29,577 bases of DNA. Source: Saccoglossus kowalevskii. Its lineage: Eukaryota; Hemichordata; Enteropneusta; Harrimaniidae. The first letter of the stretch is position 1; the number at the start of each line of letters is the position of its first letter. The notes beneath the pieces were generated by a model. It had not been told where the DNA came from. It worked only from the letters and a program-made list of their open reading frames with translations, and ran no database searches. This document shows positions 11,357 to 22,154 of this stretch, in pieces. The stretch covers positions 25,460 through 55,036 of the forward strand of contig NW_003109087.1 in the NCBI RefSeq assembly GCF_000003605.2, in the 5' to 3' direction. The translations under genes were made by a program, and so were the position numbers.

Positions 11357-11979
11357 CTAGGCAAAAAACAATAATGGAAATAGATTTCACTACATGAAAT
11401 GCAACTATGTATATACGTATTACATTTCAATGTCACTATACACTGTTCAGGTTGTTAAAGCAATGTGTTCACAGAAGTGCTAGTTTACTGTGCATTGCAA
11501 TATGTTATCAGTCGTTTGATTTTGTTCTTGTTTTGTTCTCAGATTTTTATTTCGATATATTACGATATTATAATACGATATTCCATTGTTTTTATGATAA
11601 TATAACAAATTTTTTTTATACTCACTCTCGTCGTCTGTTTTCTGTCTAGTTCTTCGCCATTTATTCTTTTCTGCAAAAATACATTTATGTGTTTATGTAA
11701 GATGCTTTTATGTTATTTTAATACTATCATTTGCATATTATACAATTGGACAATGTGGCAACTAATAATACATGACTATCACATTAATAGCACAGAGTTA
11801 ACATTACTGTGGTGAAAATGGAAGAATATGTTATACATCCAGTGAGCTGACATGTATTGCACTTTTGATACTATTATGAGCAAACAGTTGCAAATTATTT
11901 ATTGCGATAACCCCTGCATATTTATCTATAGTAAGATTAGATCAAGACTGAAATATTAAAATTGAATAATACAACATAC

Positions 11980-12011
11980 CTTGGATTCATCGATCGACTT
12001 AGACGGTGGTT
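11980..12011 (-). CDS. 32-nt mini-exon, copy b
   Basis: Bounded by a gcttttag acceptor and an AAG|GTATGT donor. Entered in phase 1, as after the ParB-like exon, it encodes EPPSKSIDESK and leaves in phase 0. It is duplicated almost exactly at 12502-12533. Confidence 0.5.
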
Positions 12012-12501
12012 CTAAAAGCAAAAAAATTTATAGTATGAATAAACTGGCACTTATGAACAAATACGGAATTAATATTAGTTTGCACCATTGTGTCCGTAAA
12101 CTTGTGATTATTTGTATATTATATTGATTACATTTGTGTCTATGTCGTTACAATTCACAACATCGTTGTTAATGGCAACGTGATAATTGGGTTACATAAC
12201 TCATTAGTTTGTCTGTTATGTAGGCGTACGTTATTTTATGTGTGTAGGTTAGTGATATGTACATTCAGAGACAGAGTTTCCTTACTCAATCCACGCATTT
12301 ATTCACGAACGAGTGCAGGCAAACAAGAAAAGACACCATGGTATAGCAACGAATTTGTGTACGGTTTGTGATGACGAACCCCTCCCCTCCAGACCGAAGC
12401 AATATTAGTGCAGTTGCTGGTCTAATAATGAACTTTGACGGTTGACAGGGTTTATCTATTGTGTTCATGATCGTAAACACACACTATTATATACAACATA
12501 C

Positions 12502-12533
12502 TTTGGATTCATCGATCGACTTAGACGGTGGTT
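12502..12533 (-). CDS. 32-nt mini-exon, copy a
   Basis: Same sequence and splice sites as 11980-12011 except the last exonic base, which changes AAG to AAA and keeps Lys. It lies nearer the ParB-like exon. Because 32 is not divisible by three, including both copies would break the frame, so they would have to be alternatives. Confidence 0.5.
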
Positions 12534-13137
12534 CTAAAAGCAAAATATTTTATAGTATGAGTAGACTGGCACTTTTAAACAAATACGCAATAATATTAGT
12601 TTGCAATGAGCGCGAGCTTCATTACAAATCGCCCCCTTAGACTACTTAATTCAATAAACTATCTTTATATGGCATCATAGCAGACATATTTTTTGTGTCA
12701 TCTATTATATGCCAATTAACGCACTGATTCATTTTGAAAAACAACATACAGTTTTCTATATTTTCTTTAGGCACTAGATGCTATATATAAACAAAAAAGG
12801 AGAGATAGTCATGGAATATAATTCTATTGGTCCGCTGGTTATGTTGATTATTTATTTTCACCTTGGGCTAGGATAGGTTACGCTACGACTTCTGTAACTG
12901 TAACGCAGCACATAATACGTTGTATATTCACACACAGATCAAAATTAACGACATCTGAAATTGCATTGTTATCAATGACGCAGCATTTCAAAGAATCACA
13001 ATATTGTGAATCACAATATTGAGTGACGTTGAGTTTCAGAGAATTTGCCTATATTTCAAGGTTTCCATTTGAATTTATAGACGAATTGCATGGATATATC
13101 AATTTGTTTGTAGATTTAAAAACATATACTAACCAAC

Positions 13138-13492
13138 TCTTGTAGAGTCATGCCGCACCTCCACATATACTCCATCGTTTATAGTTGAATGTGTTGCGCC
13201 TATCGAACTTCACCCAGTCCATTGTCTCCAGTGGGATTGCGTTAACTGTTAAAGTAATGATCACACCAAGCTGTTATAATTTCCGATAGAGATATAGTCG
13301 ACGGTTACCAGAATATGCCTTCCACTTATTGTTGTGTGATATTACTTCAATATGTCCAAGTTCTTTTGGCTTGAGTCTTCCATATAACAATGTTTCAAAT
13401 ATGTTCAATAGACTTTGGCGATTTCTGAAACGAGGCTGAATTGAGTCGTGTAGGAAATGTATTTCCGACGGCCTTAATTCCATTACCGGCAT
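13138..13492 (-). pseudogene. ParB-like domain exon with stop and frameshift (copy 2)
   Basis: From ATG 13492 the product aligns position for position with copies 1 and 3: LRPSEIHFLHDSI and GNRRLYLYRKL are intact. The codon after RKL is then TAA (13276-13274), where copies 1 and 3 have Glu73. Similarity continues past the stop (QLGV..., then a counterpart of the KKRNTT block), then shifts frame near the Asn/Gly/Gly segment, where INDGVYVEVRHD in another frame matches NGGASVRIRND of copy 3. It ends at a phase-1 GTTAGT donor, as in the other copies. Two lesions make a full-length product unlikely. A 72-residue truncated product, an unannotated splice or a sequencing error remain possible. Copy 1 is on the same strand, copy 3 on the opposite one. 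Confidence 0.8.
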
Positions 13493-13533
13493 GATTGTTG
13501 CGATCGTTACTGGCGTTAGATGCTGTTATTGTG

Positions 13534-13545
13534 TTATATATAAAG
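13534..13545 (-). promoter_or_regulatory. TATA box upstream of ParB-like copy 2
   Basis: The minus strand reads ctttatatataa 42-53 bases before the ATG at 13492, a good TATA position for a short leader. Copies 1 and 3 lack a TATA box. Confidence 0.5.
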
Positions 13546-13557
13546 GTATGAAATTAG

Positions 13558-14160
13558 GTACCACCGCTGAACTCAACCACAGGCGATGAATAACGGTTTA
13601 TGCGATACAACACATGAATGGATGAACAATGCTCGTTAGTGTTGTGTTTCTATAAAATGACGTCATTACCGCATTGCATTGTGGTACATGAGAAAAGGTG
13701 GTCTTAGGGGGGTCGTCAGGTGCTTCTAAAACCCATCCTGCTAGCTCGTAGGTCGTATTGTCACGTGACAAACGTAACTCTTTATATATACATCGTACAC
13801 TGCAGGGGCGGATACAGGATTTTTTTAATGGGGGGGGGCAAACTTTAAAATCGCCCGATCACAGAATGATGATTGAGGCCTATATTACTTGTCTCACAAN
13901 NNNNNNNNNNNNNNNNNNNNNNNNNNNNNNNNNNNNNNNNNNNNNNNNNACTGATACTATGTACCACCCCTCAACTCAACCACAGGCGATGAATAAAGTT
14001 GTATGTGATGCAACATGGGAATGGATAATCAATGCTCGTTAGTGCAATGATGGTCTGGGGGGGGTCGTCTGGTGCACCCTTCTAAAACCTATCCTGCTTA
14101 CCTCGTAGGTCGTATTTAAAGAGTTGTCACGTGACAGACGTAACTATCTATATATACATC
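13558..14160. repeat. Direct repeats flanking the assembly gap
   Basis: Copies at about 13558-13794 and 13961-14160 share long blocks (ctcaaccacaggcgatgaat, caatgctcgttagtg, ctcgtaggtcgtatt, tatatatacatc). Each holds the palindrome GTCACGTGAC (13760-13769 and 14126-14135). The sequence aggggcggatacaggattttt at about 13804 and the G-run after it look like the end of a dispersed transposable element inserted between the copies. Confidence 0.8.
13900..13949. other. Assembly gap (50 N)
   Basis: Fifty N bases between two direct repeats; the true length is unknown and the repeats are the likely reason the assembly broke. Confidence 0.99.
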
Positions 14161-15010
14161 AACATAATACCTGAAGTGTACCAACTATGTGATGTCCGCA
14201 TCATTTACAGCAAGCAATAAGCACATTGCTATTAACATGCTAACATATCAGTTGGGTCACGTAACCTTCATTATTCCATAGTATGTGGGCGTATGGTATC
14301 TTGTGTGTGTAGTTTAGTGATACGCATGCGCAGAGTTCTAGACCTTGGACATATAGGTAGGCATATGAAATACAGAGTAACAAAGCACATATATATCTTG
14401 ACGATGTAAACGACTATACTTATTTAACAAAGCTGACAAGGTATGTTTCCCCGTGTCACCATATAATTGTAGGCACAGTTATCAACTTTATTTTCCCAAT
14501 GTTATTCAACGACATCGAATAAGGCAATCGTCATCAAAGGGTATTTGTTATGGCTTTCATGCGACGTACACAAGTCATGTAACAATTATTTACATGAACT
14601 TTGAACGGGCGTGGGGTAGCCACCCTTTAAAATGCCCTGACACGCAGGGATCGGGGGTATAAAAGTCTTCATGAAACCTTGATCATCTATATTAAGTAAT
14701 ATGGCAGCTATAAACTGTTTTCAAACTAAATGTACATGTTTCAAAACTACTAGAGTTACGTTTATGTATATGTTTTGTTATGTTATGTTTATTTGTTACA
14801 TTATATGACCTCGTCTATATCACGAAGGAAAACCTCATAGCGTAATACTGCAATATAGGTCAAATGGTGATGATAATTATTAACCAGGTTGGATAGAGGG
14901 CTGCATATGAGTGGAAATGCAACAATGGCGTAGTCAGAAAGTTATTTAGAGTAGATATAAGTCCGTCGCATCTCTTCATCTGTCGGTGAAAATTATTGTT
15001 GTGATTACAG
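14161..15010. other. Presumed promoter and 5' region of the TIR-FN3 gene
   Basis: An NRF1-like palindrome lies at 14323-14333. A donor-like AAG|GTATGT follows at 14442 and could end a non-coding first exon. No coding exon is recognisable. Sequence around 14606-14660 (accctttaaaatgccctgac) resembles that near 25660 and may be repeat-derived. Confidence 0.35.
14323..14333. promoter_or_regulatory. NRF1-like site CGCATGCGCAG
   Basis: Reverse complement of the CTGCGCATGCG found upstream of ParB-like copies 1 and 3. It lies about 690 bp upstream of the first supportable exon of the TIR-FN3 gene. Confidence 0.4.
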
Positions 15011-15079
15011 ACAATTCAACAACCCAGATCGATACGACAGTGAATGAGCTTCAAAATAATGTTCTCATAGATGACGTCG
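15011..15079 (+). CDS. Possible upstream exon of the TIR-FN3 gene
   Basis: Bounded by gtgattacag and G|GTAAAC. It is 69 nt, phase 1-1, open through 23 codons (DNSTTQIDTTVNELQNNVL...). It joins in frame to the acceptor at 15371. The part VNELQNNVL resembles VNEFKNVL at the start of the exon at 18091, both just after a splice acceptor. It holds no in-frame ATG, so if coding, another exon lies upstream; otherwise it is 5' UTR. Confidence 0.45.
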
Positions 15080-15370
15080 GTAAACGCATCAACGCATCAT
15101 CTTTTTTGTTTGGAAAAAAATAAAGTGCACTTATATGTGTACGGACATGACAGTAAGTTTTGTGTATCACTTTCTTGTCCTTCATTAGTGTCTTGTTCAT
15201 TGAAAAAAAGTTACAAAACAAATTCATACATTTTTTTACAAAGTTGTATAAATAAGTTTCACCTTTCTCTCACAACGTATCACTTATCACGTATCACTAT
15301 TTTTTTCAGCACAATGCAGTTGAATAAATATCAATGACACTATATAATTTCATTCTCCGCAGATCCACAG

Positions 15371-18300
15371 TGAACAACGTGCCAAAAATGAACGCCGGCG
15401 AGCCAGTCAAAACGCACAATGGAGAAAACATAGATGAGGGTGAACCTCACATTTTTTTCATCCATAGTGAGAAGGACATAATGTGGATCGAGAAACATAT
15501 CCCACTGATTGAAAAATCGGGTATCCGATGTGCCTACCGAGAGCGGGATTACATTCCGGGAAAGCCTAAAGTTGACAATGTCATTTCGTACGTCAAAAGT
15601 TGTCCGAAAATAGTGATAGTACTGTCTTCAACATTAACTGCCTCGTCTGAATGTGAATATGAGTTACATCAAGCTATAGAGGAAGAGAAAAATCGAGGGG
15701 AAAAAATATTAATTCCGATTAAAATTGGTGACTGTGAGATTCCAAGATCAATATCACACATCTCGTTACTGGATGCAACTCAAGCTAATTTTTTGGACGT
15801 CTTGCAGAGAGCTATTTTACCAGGTAACTAAAGTTCAAATAAATTATTTTAAGTGAAATTAAGTGTATTATTAGTTTATTATTAAAATTTGTTTATTTTA
15901 TGTAAATAGGTGAGCGACAGCAATGGAAATATGTAAAACGGAGAAGTAGAAAACTAGACAAGAGTGGATGTACATCCCCAAAGCAGAAGCATAAACGTTA
16001 TGGCGTGATATTCGATCCTCAGGATCTCGCACATCTGACATCTCCATGTAATATATGGCATGATTACAAACTTGAAGAAGATATGACACAGCCAGGTAAA
16101 TACATATATATATATATTCAACTTAAAATAACAGGTTATCCAACATTATCGGGACAGAAGCATAATCCATTACCAGTGGCATCAATTTTCCCTTTAATCA
16201 CAACAATGGGAAGTGATGTTTTCAGTGAATGAGCCATTTGGATAAATATATAATTTTCAGTTTTATCACAGTAACTTGCATTGTTGATAACACAAAATAC
16301 GTTGTTATATTGTCCCATATATAATTCTACCAAGATGCCATATTTCATTCTGTAATATGACATTTTATTAGATAAATAACTATTAATTGCACAATGAATA
16401 CAATGATTGACTTGCTATTTGGCCAAAGGAGGTCCTTACTGTACTAGGTGATAATAATTGAAAGACTGTATTGTTTGTTTGATCAGGAATTTGAGATTAA
16501 AAGGTTATCGTCTGAATCTCGTGTAAGTGTTTCGGTCTAACAGCGTAGATATCACATTTATTACTTAATTACTGGGCCCAATAAACTTCGCCAATTAAGT
16601 GTATCTCATACACGACGCATTTTCGGAAATGAAAAAAAGTATATATAACATGAATCGCTAACTACTATATTTGTGTAGCATATCTGTGTCCAGATTTTAA
16701 ATTTTGAAATTCTCTAAACTTCATAGTTCCGGACATTTGTATTCGGCAATATTGCCTTTTCATTTAACTAACCAGACTATGTTGCATCAATCGTAGTCTT
16801 GAAGTCTTTACAAGTTACAAAGACAACCATTAACTCCATTGAAATATCATGGACATGTACTGACGCCCTCTACAGTGGTGTTCGTTTGACATGTACACCT
16901 GACGATAGTCGCATATCAGCGTTCACTGTTCTGGTAACTGGACAGGGCATGTCCTATCTATTTAGTGGGTTATCTGCAGGGAGATACCGAATATCAGCAT
17001 GTCTTTTCTATGGTGATAAGAACCCGAACTTGGCGCTTTCTAGTCCTGTCAAACACATTTACGCTGATACTCTGTCTGGTAAGTCATTGACTCCACTTAG
17101 ATAACATGAATCATTATCATGTCCATGTGTGAGTAGTCTGATAAATGACGAAATGAAATATTAGTAACGTTCGTTTGCACTTTCCATTCCACTCAAACTA
17201 TATACTGTGGCGTAGAGTACAGGAAGGGCCTTTGTTGGTCTACGCCGCATTTAGGAGTTGGGAACTTATCTTCAATACAGGTCTTTTAAGGTTCCCTACC
17301 TATAATAAATAAAAAGTACTGGCGCTAGTCGTTTTTGTAGCACTGTCGAAGCATCTGCACTACAATTTAAACTCGTGCTCTGTGTCCATGGAGTATCGGC
17401 AACTGCACTAGTAGCGCTAATATTAGCGCCGATACAACGGGAGCATTTCTGGTAGTGAGCTTCAGTGGTTCCTGTTGATCAGCAGGGGTTACTGCAAAGC
17501 ACGTCTGCATATGTATCCCAGGGTACAGCGCACTGGAGTCAGGAATCAGCATCGCAGGCTTTTACAGAATCAGGTCTGGTCTCCTTCCTGACTAAATGTT
17601 TTCACACATGTTTCAACTTAAATAATACAACTGAATTATGGTCATGCAAACAATAACATGTATCCAACGAAATGATTAGTTATCTCAAAATAGCGGACAA
17701 ATCAGTGTATAGAGAATGCTAATAATGATAGTTGAATAAATCACTTTTTATCCAAGCTCCACCAATTTAAAATATGAGACTCGGGTCAATGATGTCACAT
17801 TTATTTTCATTGCCAGCAACACTTGGCTCATGATCAGCACATTCCAATGTAATCCACAATCACCATGCAACTATCTGAGACATACCATTATACTACAGGG
17901 GAGACAGGATGTATGTATATCAAATTCTGCTGACAATAGAACCCATTGAGTGTACCCAGCAGTCTAAAAATAAACATGTGTAATGGGTTGTTTAAAAATA
18001 TCCAAATATGTGTGCGTTTCATTCATTCGCCAAGGACTTTTCATTTACAATTTACATTTCGTATACATGTACATTTGCTTCATTTTACAGCACCAGTGAA
18101 TGAGTTTAAAAATGTACTCAAGGAAACAAAGTCCACCCAGACGTTACCATTGGATATTACTTGTCAACAGAAATATTCATTTGAGTCGAATTCAACGAAT
18201 GTGAGTTGTTTTAATTATGCCGATTCAAGTTATGACTTGTTATAGCTAACGTGTTGTATTATTCAGTAATTAAGATGTTGTCTTCCATTGTGTTTCAATG

Positions 18301-18524
18301 TTATGGAATGTTGTGTGATGTACATAGTATAACGAATTGTAATTTGCCATTGCATTATGTGACATTTCCTTGTGATGTATTTATATGTGCCAATGTTGTT
18401 TCCACAGGACAGTAAAGACAGAGCAACTAGAGAAACAGTGATGCGTACATCTTTCTTCTGTCTAGATAAAACTGTACTATTAATCTCCCCTGATGGTAAA
18501 GAGTCAGAAACTACGTATCTTTAA
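15371..18524 (+). CDS. TIR - linker - fibronectin III protein, five exons
   Basis: Exons are 15371-15823, 15910-16095, 16776-17078, 18091-18200 and 18408-18524. Introns are phase 1, 1, 1 and 0, all GT-AG. From ATG 15388 (context aaaATGaac) the product has 383 residues. Residues 20-145 are a TIR domain: box 1 HIFFIHSEKD, box 2 RERDYIPG (51-58), and SSECEYEL (86-93), whose Glu92 aligns with the catalytic Glu of NAD-cleaving TIRs. Residues 146-207 are a basic linker (KRRSRKLDK, KQKHKRYG). Residues about 208-308 are an FN3-like domain (SIEISW, GLSAGRYRISACLFYG). The tail of about 75 residues ends TTYL, which fits a class I PDZ-binding motif. No signal peptide or membrane segment is seen in this part. 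TIRs either signal by assembly or hydrolyse NAD; the preserved Glu allows the latter. Exons upstream may add more. TIR and splice structure are confident; the exact start is less so. Confidence 0.82.
16380..16775 (+). other. Intron between linker and FN3 exons (3' part)
   Basis: Nothing recognisable here; the acceptor is tttaactaaccag at 16775. Confidence 0.5.
17079..18090 (+). other. Intron after the FN3 exon
   Basis: No recognisable exon. It contains a perfect 16-base palindrome (GCGCTAATATTAGCGC) near 17408 within a GC-richer patch (about 17340-17600) that may be an old insertion. Confidence 0.45.
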
Positions 18525-19300
18525 GAAATTACCCAGCTGCTATTAACACATTTGATTTTCTAAATTAATCATGTCTATCTAAGTCATCAATAGTACAATT
18601 TAACTTGTTTCTATAGTTATATGTTGAGACACTGTCATCTATTGATGTACCCATTCACCCAGTTGCTACGTGCGTGCATATAGGTGAATGACCTCGTTGC
18701 ATTGTGCCTTGGTAGCTTTGGTGTTAGTTTGATATTTCCTGCATCAGAACATTTAACTGCAGTCAATTTTGTTTGAATTTTATCTATTTCTATATAGTTG
18801 ATTTTTTTTCTGTGTTTTTCTTAGTTATGCATCTGACATTTCACACGTCTGTGTGAGTGGCAATGAGTTGTTATATTATTTTTTTATTAATTTTATGCAG
18901 ACGTATATGTGAATCTATGTGTGGCCAGTGTGCCGGTTGTAACATTGTTATGAAAGCAAGTATTTACAATGTTCTATATGATAATTTGCTAAATTACTTG
19001 CATTAAATTATGTACATTAAGTACATTTTTATATTTTTTCACAAAATATGGCCTGATTACAGACAGTCATATGTTTCCATAGGAACAAATGTTAATAGCA
19101 TAAAAATGATGTAACATTTGGTGTGTATTCTGGTAGGTTGGTTGTTCCATAAATATTGTTCTTGAGGTGTTATTTCTCAGTGTCTGTATAATGGCACCAA
19201 AATATTGTATAATAAGAGAATAAATGACAAAATGAACAAAAATCAGATTAATTATTTTCTAGGTGTGTGTGATTTTTTTGTGTCTTCGCGTAATAATTAT
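18525..19300 (+). other. 3' UTR / downstream region of the TIR-FN3 gene
   Basis: No coding sequence. T-rich and AT-rich; a canonical AATAAA lies at 19219-19224. Confidence 0.5.
19219..19224 (+). terminator. Candidate poly(A) signal of the TIR-FN3 gene
   Basis: AATAAA about 700 bases after the TAA at 18522-18524; it would give a 3' UTR of ordinary length. Confidence 0.45.
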
Positions 19301-19760
19301 TCTGTGATTTTTTTGGCTGGGCAGATTTCGCTTAAACGTGGCAGGCAGGTGTCACCTTCACTCTAGTTAGGTGGTAAAGTCTAAACCACATTCTTGGCCC
19401 ACTGTTGCCATGGCAACTGATTTTTGAATACCTTCGCGCCAAATGTACCTCCCCCTACAAACCAAGGAATAACAATCTCGTACATAGCTCATTTTACTCA
19501 GCTTGAGTGTCGACACAAAGTTACGGGTTTTTTTATATCTTTTTTCGTTACCAAGAAATTTGACCTAAAAGCAGGGGTAACTTTTCACCAGTAACAGCTT
19601 CTTCTGTGATTTTTGGCTGGGCCACCCTTTTGTCCATACTTGACAGGCAGGTCATACCGTTACTCTAGTTGGGCGGTAAAAATAAAAAAATAAATTTATT
19701 CCTGGCCCATCGTTGCCATGGCAACAGCAAAAAAATGATTTTCGTCCCAAATGTATTGCC
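19301..19760. repeat. Duplicated element of about 150 bp with X-box palindromes
   Basis: Diverged direct copies at 19301-19449 and 19603-19760 share tctgtgattttt, ggctgggc, gacaggcaggt/ggcaggcaggt, actctagtt, ggcccatcgttgccatggcaac and ccaaatgta. The best preserved block in both is the 14-base palindrome GTTGCCATGGCAAC (19404-19417 and 19712-19725). Confidence 0.75.
19404..19417. promoter_or_regulatory. X-box (RFX-type) palindrome
   Basis: GTTGCCATGGCAAC matches the canonical RFX X-box exactly; an identical second copy lies at 19712-19725. Function here is not shown, and the motif may simply be part of a repeat. Confidence 0.4.
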
Positions 19761-21395
19761 TTCTACCAATCTTGTAATAGAAGTGTTAAAATTGTCATGC
19801 TTTTTATTTTGTTACACTTTATCAAAGTCCCAACGCAAGTTTGAACTTTGAATAAACTGTAAATGCAACGTTTAATCATAGAATCTGGATAATACATTTA
19901 ATCGAAAACGGTCGAAAATATTAATTATAATTATAACAGCATAATACGTGCTGGTAATAAGTTAAAGTGACTTCTGAAGACTGAATGCTCTTTGCAAACT
20001 TCGTATACGGGCCCGGTTTTAGCTATAAACCGACGTTAGCTTCAAGTTCATGTCCTACTATGGCAACAGCCGAAAACATGTTGCTTGTTTTTACGGGCTA
20101 GTATATTTATTTGCTTGCATAATATTCTCCATTTGTTGTTAATAAATGTAAGAGTTATTTGACATGGATGAATAACATTACAGCTGACAAATAAGCTTAC
20201 TAAAATTCAATATGAGAATTAATCACTCAGAGTGGTACCGATGACCCTTATTTATACATGTCTTTGTAGAGCATACACAGCAAAGAGTAGAACACGAACG
20301 TTGTTGAAAAACAGATCCATCAAATAATTCATTCATACAACTATTTCTACCGATGTTTTTTTTCAACGAAAATAGCATATCATTCTGATGCTCATGCCTA
20401 TTTCAATCTTGTGGAAATGCCGTCAAATGAATATGTAATAATTTAATAGTAAATAAACCATTAATTGTACTCTCTTGCCCGAGACACTACTTAATGTAAA
20501 TAACCTCTTCAGCCTGACACTATCAACGCCTTGCCCTAGCAATAACTTATTATCACTCTATAACTCTGTCTTACTCTACACGTAACATCGTGTATCAATC
20601 AATAAATATTACAGAAGTAAATCAATATCCCCACAAACACAGGAACACGTTTAACCCAGTAATCAACGTAGTTTTCAAGCTTTGGTGAATATAGCATAAT
20701 TGTCTACTAGATTATCTAAATTCAACTACTCAATAAAGCTTGTCCGTTCCTTTGGTTTATATTTTCTAATCAAGGTAACATTGCATCATACTCTTCATTT
20801 AGCTAGGAATATTACTCAAAGTCAAACCGTTGTTTCATTGGCTAGTCTACATACAACACTATTTTAAGTGCGCCAACTGCAGCTGCAATATTTCACACTG
20901 TCAGGGTTCTATATAACAAGATAAATTAGAAAATTACCTTAACGGTTTATTATTCAACCCTCTGCATCCAAATTTGTCATTTATCAAATCACTCCGGTCT
21001 AAAAAATACAAGTCCAACGAGGGACGAGGACGATTACAAAATTTAACAGTCTTTTTTTAGTAAATGGGGTTCACCAAAAAAATTAGGTTTAATAGGTAAG
21101 CGTCTAAATAATCCAAAATTGACAGGTAATCGCGGAAAGTTAAATAAATTTGCGATTAAACAATACAGTTTCTGGAGACAAAGAGTGATATAATTGAGAC
21201 GATACAACCATTTACGACAATCAAAATCAAATCTCTAATTCTTCGTTAAATATTAGACAATTATCAGCTCTCAAATGATGTTTGTATTTATATCCAACAT
21301 CTGTTGCAGTACAGCAATAGCGACACCAAGCAGGCTTACTAGATTGCAAAGATACACACATACAGTATAAATATTAACGTGTCTAGACGCTACTG
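19761..21395. other. Intergenic, nothing recognised
   Basis: AT-rich sequence without a domain-bearing frame or a clear repeat family. Confidence 0.5.
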
Positions 21396-21422
21396 AAATA
21401 AATAAATAAATAAATAAACAAA

Positions 21423-21497
<75 letters not shown>

Positions 21498-21499
21498 AC
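21396..21499. repeat. (AAAT)n microsatellite
   Basis: About 26 units of aaat/aata with one aaac interruption near 21417 and one at the end. Confidence 0.97.
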
Positions 21500-22154
21500 A
21501 GTAGGCGTTATTAGGGATCACTAGAAACTTTGAGGTGGGAAATGGAAATTATTTTTCAGTTTTGAGCTACATTGTTTGTTCACGGTGACCTGGTCGTGTG
21601 CAGAATTAGCATATTTATTTAGGATTAGCTTATTTATTTGTGACGTCACATCCAGTCACGTGTCATTTGTTGCTCGTAAACATACTGCAAACAATTTGCT
21701 CAATAGGGGAATATGTCTATCGGTATGGTTGCTAGTCAATGGCGTACTTACCACGACAAACACCCACAACAGAAATCGTGTATTTAGTCACAGGAGGCAG
21801 AAACATATCACATGCGTTATCCCGCCTGCTTATGCTGTGATTCAAGCAATGTACGTATTTCAGATCGTCCATGTTTAACTTGATACAACTTCCTTATCGT
21901 CCGGCGATTCGAGTCGCATTTATTTCAAAATAAGTGTGATGTCGTCGACTAATTTCTATACGTGACGTAATTTTATTAATGATATTTTGTCTGCGGGACT
22001 CCATCAGACACCATTGAACGTAAACGCTCATACGATTATGCTGTTGTTATTTTTCCGTCTGGATGACAGCCATTGTTGTAGGTGATATAAATCAAAGATG
22101 TGACCTTTTTACTTTGAGACCTTATTTAGTATTTGCATAAGTGATAGCGTTGTT
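21500..22154. other. Region upstream of the second TIR exon, nothing recognised
   Basis: An open frame at 21576-21878 starts at a non-ATG codon and shows no family features. No clear promoter element. Confidence 0.4.

Larger units (their letters stand above)
11972..12606. repeat. Direct duplication of about 113 bp, 522 bp apart
   Basis: Copies at about 11972-12084 and 12494-12606 are more than 90 percent identical. Each carries the 32-nt mini-exon and its upstream intron sequence on the minus strand. The space between them shows nothing recognisable except an X-box-like GTTGTTAATGGCAAC near 12165. Confidence 0.85.

Noticed and set aside
21396-21499. CRISPR-like regular repeat
   Set aside because: A plain tetranucleotide microsatellite without spacers; the window is eukaryotic.
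21576-21878. Open frame of 100 codons before the second TIR exon
   Set aside because: No family features, and no splice that joins it in frame to the TIR exon.
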